From JAAYYM01 sp964631375 (lineage in GTDB: Bacteria; Bacillota; Clostridia; Lachnospirales; Lachnospiraceae), in NCBI GenBank assembly GCA_964631375.1, contig CAZVYQ010000011.1:3051-67050 (forward strand): a stretch of 64,000 nt of DNA, written 5' to 3'. How positions within the stretch are numbered: the first letter of the stretch is position 1; each line of letters begins with the position of its first letter. A model generated the notes under the pieces. The model made no database searches, was not told where the DNA came from, and saw only the letters and a program-made list of their open reading frames with translations. Below, in pieces: positions 24,705-34,385 of the stretch. Made by a program: the position numbers and the translations under genes.

Positions 24705-27002
24705 ATGCGTGAACAGGTAGGCAGAGTTACTCTTGATTACAGTCATTATCCCGGTGAGGATTTTTATAGTGAGGGTGCAAGTGAAGATGCATTACTGGAG
24801 GTTGTCCGCGATAACAGTGAGACAGACTTTGATCATGTCATTTTAAATACCCGCTCATGGCCGATGCTCTATCATCTTTCCAATGTCAGAACCAATGTTG
24901 TTACATGGCTTCCGATTACGAAGCAGCACAAGGTACTCGAGATCGGGTCAGGCTGTGGAGCAATCACAGGAGCACTTGCCGATATGGCAGACAGCGTAAC
25001 CTGTATCGAATTGAGTAAAAAGAGATCCATGATTAACGCAACCAGAAACAGGCATCGAAAGAATATTGAGATTTTAGTTGGTAATTTTAAGGATATTGAG
25101 CCGGAACTGACTGAGAAATATGATTTTATCACGCTGATTGGCGTATTGGAATATGCAGAGAGCTATATCGATGCAATTAATCCATATGAAGTTTTTCTAC
25201 AAAGAATAGCCAAACATCTGGCTCCCGGCGGACAGATCGTACTGGCAATTGAAAATCAATTTGGTTTAAAGTATTTTGCCGGCTGTAAAGAAGATCATAC
25301 AGATCGTTATTATGAAGGAATTGAGGGCTATACGCATACGTCCGGTGTCAGAACCTTCTCAAAAAAGAAACTGAATGAGATCATTTCCGGTGCAGGATTT
25401 GTTAGTGAATTTTATTATCCCTATCCTGATTACAAGCTACCGCATACCATCTTTTCGGATCAGTTCTTGCCGAAAGAAGGAGACCTGACCACAAACCTCC
25501 GTAACTATGATGCTGACAGGGTGATTGTTTTTGATGAAGGAAAGGCATTTGATCAGATTATCAGAGAAGGGATGTTCCCGCATTATTCCAATTCATTTAT
25601 TGTATTAGTCAGTCCGAAACAGGTGGTTCGCAGTGAGCGGACGATCTTTTCGAAGTATTCTTCCGAACGTCGCGATGAATTTTCCATTCGTACCTTTGTG
25701 ACAGAGACACCTGAGGGAGAACGTCATGTATATAAGGCGGCATTGACCCCCAAAGCAAATGATCATATCGTAGCGATGTCAAACCGCTATGAAACCTTTG
25801 AAACCTGTTATGAGCGTTCGAAGCTAAAGCCTAATCGCTGCAAAGCACTGCTTCGCGATAATGAGACAGCACCGATTGCCGGTAAACCGACTACTACCAG
25901 AAATCGTATTGAGTTAGAGTATTTGAATGGCATTGATATGGAGAAGTATCTGGATCTGCTACAGGAACAGAGAGAGTATGAACAGATGCTATCCTTGATC
26001 AGTGAGTATGGTGAGGAAGTAAAAAAGACAGCATGTCAGTTGCCGTTTGAGAGATCGTCAAAATTTGAGGTTGTATTTGGAAAATGTAGACTGGAGGATA
26101 CCGGTGCTGCTGCAAATCCATGCAATTTCGATTTGATTTTTTCAAATATTGTATTAACAGGACAGGATCAGGAACATATGCAATGGAATGTTCTGGATTA
26201 TGAGTGGATCTTTGATTTCCTGATTCCGATCAAATATATCTTGTATCGTGCGATCTACTACTATCTGGAGAATCAGAATACAGAGCCATTTCGTAGTTAT
26301 CTGAAGCGGCAGGGGATCGACCTGTATCGGAAGTTTGAGATATCAGAAGAGGAAAAAGAAATATTTGCATACATGGAACAGCAGTTCCAGCAGTACATCA
26401 TAGGAAAGAAAGCCTCCCTGACCTTGCTAAAAGCAATTATGCCGTCGGCGACGATCAGTTTGCAGCGACTCGTAGAATCAGGTACTTATCTCAGAAATCT
26501 GCAGACGCCAAAGGTGTATTACAGTGCAGATGAAAATTTCAGTGGTGAGAATCAGATTCTGACCATTGCTGATGTGGATGAAATGGCCAGAGTAATCGTA
26601 GATATTCCTCTGGAGAATAGAATGCGATATATCAGAATCGATCCGACAGAGTATCCATGTGTTGTACAGGTGCATAAGATTACGGTTACTCTTGGAGATG
26701 AGGAGCATGAGATCAGTCGGTATCTGCTTAATGGACTGATCATTACCGATACGACCTTTGTATATAATACAGACGATGCACAGTTGATACTGAACATTCC
26801 GAATCGTGCAAGGAATCTGCACGTAGAATATTCAGTAACAATGTTCAGACAGGGTGTATATGATCAGGTAGTTGCCATGCTGGAACAGCAGCGTGAACTG
26901 AAACGACTCAAGGAGGAATCCTTGAAGGAACGGATGCTTGTAAAGTGTAGACTGAAAAAGAAAGAACAGATACCGGAAGGTTATTGCTACAATAAGGAGT
27001 AA
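24705..27002 (+). CDS. SAM methyltransferase with large unrecognised C-terminal region
   Basis: 765 aa. Residues 60-260 form a class I SAM-dependent methyltransferase: motif I VLEIGSGCGAITGALADM, the acidic VTCIELSKKR, and FITLIGVLEYAESY, ending in APGGQIVLAIENQFGLKYF. Residues 300-765 show no motif I recognise; the part around 400-530 has a kinase-like feel (NPCNFDLIFSNIVL, VLDYEWIFDF), and the end is coiled and basic. Its place after the exporter ATPase recalls O-antigen chain terminators, where a methyltransferase, sometimes fused to a kinase, caps the chain (as in WbdD). That role is inferred, not shown. Confidence 0.78.
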   Translation: MREQVGRVTLDYSHYPGEDFYSEGASEDALLEVVRDNSETDFDHVILNTRSWPMLYHLSNVRTNVVTWLPITKQHKVLEIGSGCGAITGALADMADSVTCIELSKKRSMINATRNRHRKNIEILVGNFKDIEPELTEKYDFITLIGVLEYAESYIDAINPYEVFLQRIAKHLAPGGQIVLAIENQFGLKYFAGCKEDHTDRYYEGIEGYTHTSGVRTFSKKKLNEIISGAGFVSEFYYPYPDYKLPHTIFSDQFLPKEGDLTTNLRNYDADRVIVFDEGKAFDQIIREGMFPHYSNSFIVLVSPKQVVRSERTIFSKYSSERRDEFSIRTFVTETPEGERHVYKAALTPKANDHIVAMSNRYETFETCYERSKLKPNRCKALLRDNETAPIAGKPTTTRNRIELEYLNGIDMEKYLDLLQEQREYEQMLSLISEYGEEVKKTACQLPFERSSKFEVVFGKCRLEDTGAAANPCNFDLIFSNIVLTGQDQEHMQWNVLDYEWIFDFLIPIKYILYRAIYYYLENQNTEPFRSYLKRQGIDLYRKFEISEEEKEIFAYMEQQFQQYIIGKKASLTLLKAIMPSATISLQRLVESGTYLRNLQTPKVYYSADENFSGENQILTIADVDEMARVIVDIPLENRMRYIRIDPTEYPCVVQVHKITVTLGDEEHEISRYLLNGLIITDTTFVYNTDDAQLILNIPNRARNLHVEYSVTMFRQGVYDQVVAMLEQQRELKRLKEESLKERMLVKCRLKKKEQIPEGYCYNKE

Positions 27003-27006
27003 CGAT

Positions 27007-28935
27007 ATGCCAAAGCCTTGGGCAGGTACAGCCTGCCGAAAGCAATACAGACAGGAAATCATAAGACAGACAGATGTATATGCTGCCTGGATAGCTGAAA
27101 AGGAACAAAAAGATATAAGTGGGAAACAGGTAACAGGTGGCCCACTTATTACTGTTGTACCTTTTTTCTGTTACAGAGAATGGAAACAATCCTATACGAA
27201 TATTCAATATATCGGGAAAGACACAGATATTTTGGATTTTGCATCCATGGATGGAGAATATGTTGCATTTGTGAACGGGGAAGGCAATCTGGAAGAGGAT
27301 GCACTGACAATTGTATCAGATTATTTAAATCATGATTTAATATATTCGGATGAGGATGGCCTTCGAATGACTGATGGAGCCAGAACTGCTCCGTTTTTCA
27401 AGCCTGACCTGTCACCGGATACACTTTCGTCTTTTTTCTATTTTGAAAACTTCTTTGTAGTCAAACGTTCGGCTGTATTACAAATGGCAATACAAGAAAA
27501 TGGCAATGACATAGACAGACTATATGACTTTGTAAAAAAGTATGTTGCAAACAAACCGGATACGATACACATAGCAAGAATCCTGTATCATAAGAAGCTA
27601 AAGGATGGAGAAGATAAGATAACGTACGCTATTAATGAGAAACCATCATTTGCTCCAATTATGGAGGAACTGGTTTCCGTTATTATTCTATCTAAGGATC
27701 ATCCCGAGATTTTAAAGCAATGTACAGAAAGCATAAAAATTAAATCTCAATATAATAAAATAGAAGTCATCATTGTTGACAATGGCAGCCAGGATGAGAA
27801 TAGAAAAGAAATAGCAGACTATGCAAGGATCAATGGTTTCCATTACGTATATGAGCAGATGGAGTTTAATTATTCGATCATGTGTCAGATGGGCGTCCAG
27901 AGAGCAACAGGAGAGTATCTACTATTTCTAAATGATGATATCGAAGTAGGAGATGCCTCTTTTCTTGAAAAAATGTTGAGATATGCAAGGATGCCACATG
28001 TAGGTGCAGTGGGTGCTAAGCTTTTGTACCCGGCATCAGATCTCATCCAGCATGTCGGCATTACCGATCTGGTCTGCGGTCCTTCTCATAAACTGGCAGG
28101 GTTTTCGGATTCGCAAATACAGGAGTACGGGCGCAATCGATTTAACTACGATGTACTTGCAGTGACAGGTGCATGTCTACTCGTATCGCGTCAAAAATAC
28201 TTCCAAGTTAATGGATTTAGTGATAAGATGGGAGTTAGTTATAATGATGTGGATCTATGTGTTTCATTATATGAGAAGGGTTATTACAATGTCATATGTA
28301 ATGATACTTTTTTATATCACCACGAGTCGCTGTCCAGAGGTATGGATACAATCAGCAGGGAAAAGAATGAACGCCTGATCATGGAACGTCAGATCTTCTA
28401 TGACCGTCATAAATGGCTTAGAGAAGGAGATCCGTTTTATAATGTTAATCTCAGCCGGGATACACTGGCATATGAACCTGATGTCTTTTACGAAGCGAAG
28501 GCATTTGGATACTATAACCTGTGTCATACGGTGCATCTAGGAGACCTTCCTCATAAAATCTGTCAGGATATGCAGCTGACCATAGAGAAGACGGAATGGG
28601 TCAGAGGCTTTCATGGCGCTGAAGATGATTATTACAGAATCGAAGGCTGGTCACTCCATATGAAAAGAGACAATGCGTGTCTATCCAGAAAACTATATCT
28701 GATTCCGGATGAAGGAGAGGCATTGGAAATCGAAGTGAGCAGAGTCATAAGAGAGGATGTATACAAAGTCTTTCCTAAAGCAAGGAACAGTTTGCTGGCT
28801 GGCTTTGTGTGCAGGATCAGAGCTGATCATCTGTTGCCTGGGAGAACCTATCAAACGATGATGATTGCACGGTCACAGACGACAGGAATAGAATATAAAT
28901 GCATGGGAGAACCCTATGAACCAACAGGAAAATGA
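27007..28935 (+). CDS. GT2 glycosyltransferase with N- and C-terminal extensions
   Basis: 642 aa, probably cytoplasmic face of the membrane. The GT-A/GT2 domain spans about residues 215-470: VSVIILSKDHPEILKQC, VIIVDNGSQDENRK, EYLLFLNDDIEV with the metal-binding acidic motif, and GACLLVSRQKYFQVNGFSD. The NDVDLCVSLYEKGYYNV segment holds the catalytic-base region. About 210 residues precede it and about 150 follow, neither recognised. AAGGAG lies before the ATG, and the gene overlaps the next glycosyltransferase gene by 20 bp. Donor and acceptor are unknown; rhamnosyl transfer is plausible from context. Confidence 0.85.
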   Translation: MPKPWAGTACRKQYRQEIIRQTDVYAAWIAEKEQKDISGKQVTGGPLITVVPFFCYREWKQSYTNIQYIGKDTDILDFASMDGEYVAFVNGEGNLEEDALTIVSDYLNHDLIYSDEDGLRMTDGARTAPFFKPDLSPDTLSSFFYFENFFVVKRSAVLQMAIQENGNDIDRLYDFVKKYVANKPDTIHIARILYHKKLKDGEDKITYAINEKPSFAPIMEELVSVIILSKDHPEILKQCTESIKIKSQYNKIEVIIVDNGSQDENRKEIADYARINGFHYVYEQMEFNYSIMCQMGVQRATGEYLLFLNDDIEVGDASFLEKMLRYARMPHVGAVGAKLLYPASDLIQHVGITDLVCGPSHKLAGFSDSQIQEYGRNRFNYDVLAVTGACLLVSRQKYFQVNGFSDKMGVSYNDVDLCVSLYEKGYYNVICNDTFLYHHESLSRGMDTISREKNERLIMERQIFYDRHKWLREGDPFYNVNLSRDTLAYEPDVFYEAKAFGYYNLCHTVHLGDLPHKICQDMQLTIEKTEWVRGFHGAEDDYYRIEGWSLHMKRDNACLSRKLYLIPDEGEALEIEVSRVIREDVYKVFPKARNSLLAGFVCRIRADHLLPGRTYQTMMIARSQTTGIEYKCMGEPYEPTGK

Positions 28936-30922
28936 ACAAATAGCAGCATATTATAAGGATCTATATGAGAAAGAACTTCAAAAAAATGAGGAATTAACAG
29001 AAAGCCTTGTTTCTGTGGAGGCAAAGAATGCGGATCTGACATACAAACTGGACAAGATCAGGAATTCATTGCTTTGGAAATCGATCTATCCGTTTCGACT
29101 TTTGTGGAGTCACACAAAAAATGCCATCACACGTGTCAAACGCTATGGCAATCCAAAGAATTTTCTGCGAAAACTGGAGAGTAAAAGGATTGAGAAGCGA
29201 GCCTATAAAAGCTATGGTACACTGAGTCTGCCGGATGCCGAGACGATTAAAGGCCAGAGGGCAGAGAAGTTTCCGAGAGCTGTCAAATTCAGCATTTTGG
29301 TTCCACTTTATAACACTCCGGAACGTTTCTTACGTGAGATGATCGAGTCAGTGATTGCACAGACCTACGAAAACTGGGAATTGTGTCTTGCCGATGGGTC
29401 AGATGATGCCCATCAGGAGGTAGGTACGATCTGTGCAGAATATTGTACGAAAGATCAACGCATCCTATATCGGAAGATCGAGAAGAATCTTGGAATATCG
29501 GGTAACACCAATGTATGCTTTCAAATGGCGACCGGAGAATACATAGGATTGTTTGATCACGATGATATCCTGCATCCGACTGCTCTGTACGAGTATATGA
29601 AGGTGATCTGCGAACAGGATGCAGATTATATTTATTGCGATGAGACAACCTTTCAGGGGGATTCGATCGATCATATGATCACGCTTCACTTTAAGCCGGA
29701 CTTTTCCATTGACAATCTGAGAGCCAATAATTATATTTGTCATTTTTCTGTTTTCAAGGCAGATCTGCTAAAGGAAACCGGGCTGTTTCGGAGTGAATTT
29801 GACGGAAGTCAGGATCACGACATGATCCTTCGGCTAACCGCAGCAGCAAAACACATCTGTCATGTACCAAAGATTCTCTACTATTGGAGATCACATGCGG
29901 GAAGTGTTGCAGCGGATATTAATGCAAAGACTTATGCCATTGATGCCGCAAAGAATGCAGTAGCGACTCACCTGACAGTGTGTGGTTTTGAAGGCTTTAA
30001 AATTGAAAGCAGCAGAGCATTTGAAACCATCTTTAGGATTCGATATCAGCTGATTGAGAAGCCAAAGATCTCCATTTTGATACCTAATAAGGATCATGAA
30101 GTGGATCTTCGCCGATGCATTGATTCCATTTTACAGAAATCTTCTTATGAGAATTTTGAGATCATTGTGATAGAGAATCACTCTGTTGAAGAAAAGACAT
30201 TTGCATATTATGAAGGGATCAAAAAACATCCCGCAATCAGAGTGGAAACCTATCAGGGCGAGTTCAATTACTCGGCAATCAATAATTTTGGAGCGGGCTT
30301 TGCAACTGGGGAATATCTGATTTTGCTGAACAACGATACAGAGGTCATCACCAGAAACTGGATGGAAGAGATGTTGATGTATGCACAGAGAAAGGACGTC
30401 GGTGCAGTTGGTTGTATGTTGTATTATGAAGATTATTCCATACAACATGCAGGGATTGTTATTGGACTTGGAGCACATCGTACGGCAGGACACACACATT
30501 ATAAAATGGCAAAAGAGAATCTGGGATATATGGGTAGACTTTGTTATGCACAGAATGTATCAGCAGTGACCGGCGCATGTATGATGACAAGAAAATCGTT
30601 ATATGATGAGGTTCATGGATTGTCAGAGGAATTTGCAGTCGCATTGAATGATGTAGATTACTGTCTGAGATTGAGAGAAAAAGGCTTGTTAAACGTATTT
30701 ACACCATTTGCAGAGCTGTTTCATTATGAATCGGCATCCAGAGGCTCAGATCTTAAGGAAGTGAATCAGGAAAACGCCAAACGATATAACGAAGAAGCAG
30801 CATTGTTCAGAGAAAAGTGGAAGAAGGCACTGGAAGCAGGAGACCCATACTACAACCCGAATTTTTCACTGGACTACAGTAACTACACACTTGCAGGAGA
30901 TAAACCCAAAAGCATGGTTTGA
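28916..30922 (+). CDS. Two-domain GT2 glycosyltransferase with coiled coil
   Basis: 668 aa with two GT2 domains in one chain. A coiled coil (about residues 5-50) comes first. Domain 1 (about 120-350) shows FSILVPLYNTPERFLREMIE, WELCLADGSDD and GLFDHDDILHPTALYEYM. Domain 2 (about 380-620) shows ISILIPNKDHEVDLRRCIDS, LILLNNDTEVI, GACMMTRKSLYDEVHGLSE and NDVDYCLRLREKGL. Twin-domain enzymes often add two sugars in turn and so build a repeat or an alternating chain. Domain 1 is clearly related to the GT2 at 39744. GGGAG lies before the ATG. Confidence 0.88.
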   Translation: MNQQENEQIAAYYKDLYEKELQKNEELTESLVSVEAKNADLTYKLDKIRNSLLWKSIYPFRLLWSHTKNAITRVKRYGNPKNFLRKLESKRIEKRAYKSYGTLSLPDAETIKGQRAEKFPRAVKFSILVPLYNTPERFLREMIESVIAQTYENWELCLADGSDDAHQEVGTICAEYCTKDQRILYRKIEKNLGISGNTNVCFQMATGEYIGLFDHDDILHPTALYEYMKVICEQDADYIYCDETTFQGDSIDHMITLHFKPDFSIDNLRANNYICHFSVFKADLLKETGLFRSEFDGSQDHDMILRLTAAAKHICHVPKILYYWRSHAGSVAADINAKTYAIDAAKNAVATHLTVCGFEGFKIESSRAFETIFRIRYQLIEKPKISILIPNKDHEVDLRRCIDSILQKSSYENFEIIVIENHSVEEKTFAYYEGIKKHPAIRVETYQGEFNYSAINNFGAGFATGEYLILLNNDTEVITRNWMEEMLMYAQRKDVGAVGCMLYYEDYSIQHAGIVIGLGAHRTAGHTHYKMAKENLGYMGRLCYAQNVSAVTGACMMTRKSLYDEVHGLSEEFAVALNDVDYCLRLREKGLLNVFTPFAELFHYESASRGSDLKEVNQENAKRYNEEAALFREKWKKALEAGDPYYNPNFSLDYSNYTLAGDKPKSMV

Positions 30923-30951
30923 TAGATTGAAAATTTGAAGGAGGAATTATG

Positions 30952-32673
30952 ATGGATTACAGAGAACAGTACAGATTTTGGATGGAAGATGATTATTTTG
31001 ATGAAGCGACACATAGGGAACTAAAGAAGATCGAAGGAAATGATGCTGAGATTCAGGATCGTTTCTACAAGGAACTGGAGTTTGGCACTGGTGGTCTGCG
31101 TGGAGTCATCGGAGCAGGCACAAATCGTATGAATTTGTATACTGTCAGAAAAGCCACCCAGGGACTGGCAAACTATATTATCAAGCAGGGAGCATCAGAA
31201 AAGGGTGTTGCGATCGCATATGATTCACGTTTTATGTCTCCTGAATTTGCAGATGAGGCAGCACTTTGTCTGGCAGCAAACAAAATCAAGGCATATGTGT
31301 TTGACGCATTGCGTCCGACACCGGAATTATCATTTGCAGTCAGAGAACTGGGATGTACGGCAGGAATTGTTGTAACAGCCAGTCATAATCCTCCGGAGTA
31401 TAACGGATACAAGGTATATTGGGAGGATGGTGCTCAGATTACAGCACCGAAGGATACAGAAATCATCGCAGAGGTCAGAAATGTGACCGATTATCATAAG
31501 GTAAAGAGCATCGGAAAGGAAGAAGCCATATCCAAGCATCTCTACAATGTCATTGGCAGTGAAATCGACGATGCATATATGGCAGAACTGAAAAAGCAGA
31601 TCATTCATCCGGAGATCATAGAGGCGGTTGCATCAAAGATTAAAATTGTATATTCACCGTTTCATGGAACAGGAAATGTACCTGTTCGTCGTATCCTGAG
31701 AGAACTGGGCTTTCAAAATGTCTATGTCGTACCGGAACAGGAACTTCCTGACCCGGAATTTACAACCTTGGCTTATCCTAATCCTGAGGATCCGGCAGCA
31801 TTTGAACTGGCTCTGAAACTTGCAAAGGAAAAGGATGCAGATGTGGTTCTGGCAACTGATCCGGATGCGGATCGTCTCGGTATTTATGCAAAGGATACAA
31901 AAACCGGCGAGTATGTTCCGTTTACCGGTAATATGTCAGGTATGCTGATCGCAGAGTATATCCTGCGTGAGCGTAAGGCTGTGGGTACACTGCCGGAGAA
32001 TGGTGCCTTGATCAAGACGATTGTGACTACCAATATTGCAGACAGACTGGCTGATGAATATCAGGTTCAGCTGATCGAGGTTCTGACCGGGTTCAAATAC
32101 ATCGGTGAGCAGATCAAGCTGTTCGAACAAAATCATACCTACGAGTATGTATTCGGACTGGAAGAGAGCTACGGCTGTCTGGCAGGAACACATGCAAGAG
32201 ATAAGGATGCTGTGGTCGCTGTGATGTGTCTCTGTGAAGTGGCTGCTTATTGCAAGCATCAAGGAATCACATTGTGGGATCAGATGCTGAATATCTACGA
32301 GAAGTACGGTTATTACAAAGAAGGAATGCACACAATAACCCTGAAGGGTATCGAGGGTGCTGAACAGATCAAGGGTATCATGGAGAAATTACGTCAGGAG
32401 AATCCCAAGCAGTTTGGAGACCTCAAGGTACTTCGGTTTAAGGATTATGAGACTCATCAGGTCAGAGATCTGGAAAAGGGAACACTTTCCGACACCGGAC
32501 TTCCGACCTCCAACGTTCTCTATTTTGAATTGGAGAATGACTCCTGGTGCTGTGCAAGACCATCAGGAACGGAACCAAAGATTAAATTCTATATGGGCAT
32601 CAAGGGGACTTCACTGAGTGATGCAGAGAATAGGCTGGAGGCACTTAAGAGTGCTGTGATTGCACTGATTTAG
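30952..32673 (+). CDS. pgcA: Alpha-phosphoglucomutase (PgcA type)
   Basis: Interconverts glucose-6-phosphate and glucose-1-phosphate, supplying RfbA with its substrate. 573 aa, the length of the PgcA class. Motifs: GTGGLRG near the N-terminus, the phosphoserine loop VTASHNPPEYNGYKVYW, the metal loop ATDPDADRLGI, the sugar-binding GLEESYGCLAG and the phosphate-binding CARPSGTEPKIKFYMG. AAGGAGG lies 7 bp before the ATG at 30952 and 4 bp before an alternative ATG at 30949. Its place inside the operon couples sugar supply to polymer synthesis. Confidence 0.94.
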   Translation: MDYREQYRFWMEDDYFDEATHRELKKIEGNDAEIQDRFYKELEFGTGGLRGVIGAGTNRMNLYTVRKATQGLANYIIKQGASEKGVAIAYDSRFMSPEFADEAALCLAANKIKAYVFDALRPTPELSFAVRELGCTAGIVVTASHNPPEYNGYKVYWEDGAQITAPKDTEIIAEVRNVTDYHKVKSIGKEEAISKHLYNVIGSEIDDAYMAELKKQIIHPEIIEAVASKIKIVYSPFHGTGNVPVRRILRELGFQNVYVVPEQELPDPEFTTLAYPNPEDPAAFELALKLAKEKDADVVLATDPDADRLGIYAKDTKTGEYVPFTGNMSGMLIAEYILRERKAVGTLPENGALIKTIVTTNIADRLADEYQVQLIEVLTGFKYIGEQIKLFEQNHTYEYVFGLEESYGCLAGTHARDKDAVVAVMCLCEVAAYCKHQGITLWDQMLNIYEKYGYYKEGMHTITLKGIEGAEQIKGIMEKLRQENPKQFGDLKVLRFKDYETHQVRDLEKGTLSDTGLPTSNVLYFELENDSWCCARPSGTEPKIKFYMGIKGTSLSDAENRLEALKSAVIALI

Positions 32674-32682
32674 GATAAAATT

Positions 32683-33861
32683 ATGCTCATGAAATTATAC
32701 GATAATAAAAAAATCTGGCTGTTTCTCTATATTGTATTTGGTATCTTGGCAGTGATATCACTGCTTCAGGGATGTAAAAATGCGATTGAGGTCAGTCAGG
32801 ATTTTCAATGGGATGCTGCAAAAGCGATTACGCTTAGGATCAATCCCTATATTGAGTCCATGACACCAACCGGTATATTGGAGCAGTATCATTGGGAGGA
32901 TTATTGCCTGCAAATGGAGGCCAATCAGTTTCCGTCACTTTTGATGTTACTGTTTCCATACACACTTTTACCGCCGCTCATAGCCAGATATGCATGGCTG
33001 GCATCTAATCTGATCTTGACGGGGCTTATGATCATATTACTGAGAAGTACCTTTTTGAAGGGGCTGGACAGACGTTTATTTATGCTGTTGATGCTGTTTA
33101 TGATCTCCGGAACCCCATATCGCAATCAGCTTGGTGTAGGACAGCATACCATCTTTTCCTTTTGTTTCTTTCTTGCCGCAGTTTGGTTTAGTATGAGAGA
33201 TGAGGAAAGTAGAAAAGCGGGATATCAGGTCGGAACTGTTTTGTGTCTGGCAGTCAGTTATTTCAAATATACACTGACGGTGCCACTGGCATTGTATTTT
33301 GTCTATAAACGAAAGTGGAAGGAACTGCTGTTATCTGTTTCCATCCATGTTGTGATGACGATATTCGCTGCTTTTTGGCTGAAGGAAAGTTTTCTAAATA
33401 TGATTTTGCAGCCGTTACTGGTTTCAAAAGCTCTGGCAGCACAGGGAGGCATCGATCTGGGAGCTTTGCTTCATGGATCGTCGATTGCATTTATCATAGC
33501 AGGCATTCTGATGGTGGTACTGTTGATCATGATGATTATCATGCCAAAGGGATCAGATGCATTGGTGATCAGTGTATTGGCCTTGGTATCTCTGATTATT
33601 ACCTATCACAGAACATATGATTTTTTTGTGTTGGTGGTTGTGGCAGCATTGTTTGCTGAATGGAATACTCTGGGATTACAATTAAAAACGGGTATTGATA
33701 AGGTGTTGACAGGATTTTATATTGTCTTGATGATTGCCATAAATTATGTGTTGAGAATTTTCAGCGAAGCACAACCGTCACTGATCTGTGTCGGAACGTT
33801 GTATTACGCGTTCACGTTGTGTATACTGTACTTAGGAATACGGAGGATAACAAACAAATGA
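32683..33861 (+). CDS. GT87-like membrane glycosyltransferase (DUF2029)
   Basis: 392 aa with about nine membrane segments. The first outer loop has QDFQWDAAKAITLRINPY, the acidic plus NPY arrangement of GT87/DUF2029 proteins, which use polyprenyl-phosphate sugars as donors. It is followed by GtrA and a DPM1-like GT2, a set that makes and flips a lipid-linked sugar and moves it to a polymer outside the cell. The stop overlaps the gtrA start by 4 bp. Substrate not determinable. Confidence 0.75.
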   Translation: MLMKLYDNKKIWLFLYIVFGILAVISLLQGCKNAIEVSQDFQWDAAKAITLRINPYIESMTPTGILEQYHWEDYCLQMEANQFPSLLMLLFPYTLLPPLIARYAWLASNLILTGLMIILLRSTFLKGLDRRLFMLLMLFMISGTPYRNQLGVGQHTIFSFCFFLAAVWFSMRDEESRKAGYQVGTVLCLAVSYFKYTLTVPLALYFVYKRKWKELLLSVSIHVVMTIFAAFWLKESFLNMILQPLLVSKALAAQGGIDLGALLHGSSIAFIIAGILMVVLLIMMIIMPKGSDALVISVLALVSLIITYHRTYDFFVLVVVAALFAEWNTLGLQLKTGIDKVLTGFYIVLMIAINYVLRIFSEAQPSLICVGTLYYAFTLCILYLGIRRITNK

Positions 33862-34385
33862 ATCAAAAGGAAAAAAGGGATAAATTGGTCAAACAGATCT
33901 TGAAATTCGGAGTGGTTGGAGGACTGGCATTCCTGATTGACTTTGTTGTATATACGATCGTGTTGTCCGTACTGGACTGGGAGTATGGTTACTTAATTGC
34001 AGGTTTTGCAGGCTTTACGATTTCTCTGATATTTAATTATCTTGCAAGCATGGCATTTGTATTCACACGCAAGGATGACGTAGACAGAAAGAAGGAATTT
34101 GCAGTTTTTCTGTTGCTGAGTCTGGTTGGCATGGGAATCAACACGTTGGTGTTATGGTTGTGTGTGGATGTGATATATGCGTATGTACACTGGGTACAGA
34201 CTGCCACTGCTGCACTGTTTGATCTGCTTGCCGGAATCGGGATCCACATTTCATCAGTGGAGGATCTGGCGGCTTTGATTGCAAAGTGTGTTGCGACAGG
34301 TATCGTTATGGTATATAACTTTATATCCAGAAAAATATTCTTGGAAAAGAAAGAAGATGAGCTGATTGAACATGAAAATAGCTAA
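33858..34385 (+). CDS. GtrA-family membrane protein
   Basis: 175 aa with four membrane segments, the GtrA family signature LKFGVVGGLAFLIDFVVYTI and FTISLIFNYLASMAFVF. GtrA-type proteins are thought to flip undecaprenyl-phosphate-linked glucose or a similar sugar, feeding side-chain glycosylation. The ATG at 33858 follows GGAGG by 11 bp and overlaps the previous stop (ATGA). A DPM1-like GT2 (35585), the usual partner, lies two genes later. A loop between segments 3 and 4 is longer than usual. Confidence 0.88.
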   Translation: MNQKEKRDKLVKQILKFGVVGGLAFLIDFVVYTIVLSVLDWEYGYLIAGFAGFTISLIFNYLASMAFVFTRKDDVDRKKEFAVFLLLSLVGMGINTLVLWLCVDVIYAYVHWVQTATAALFDLLAGIGIHISSVEDLAALIAKCVATGIVMVYNFISRKIFLEKKEDELIEHENS

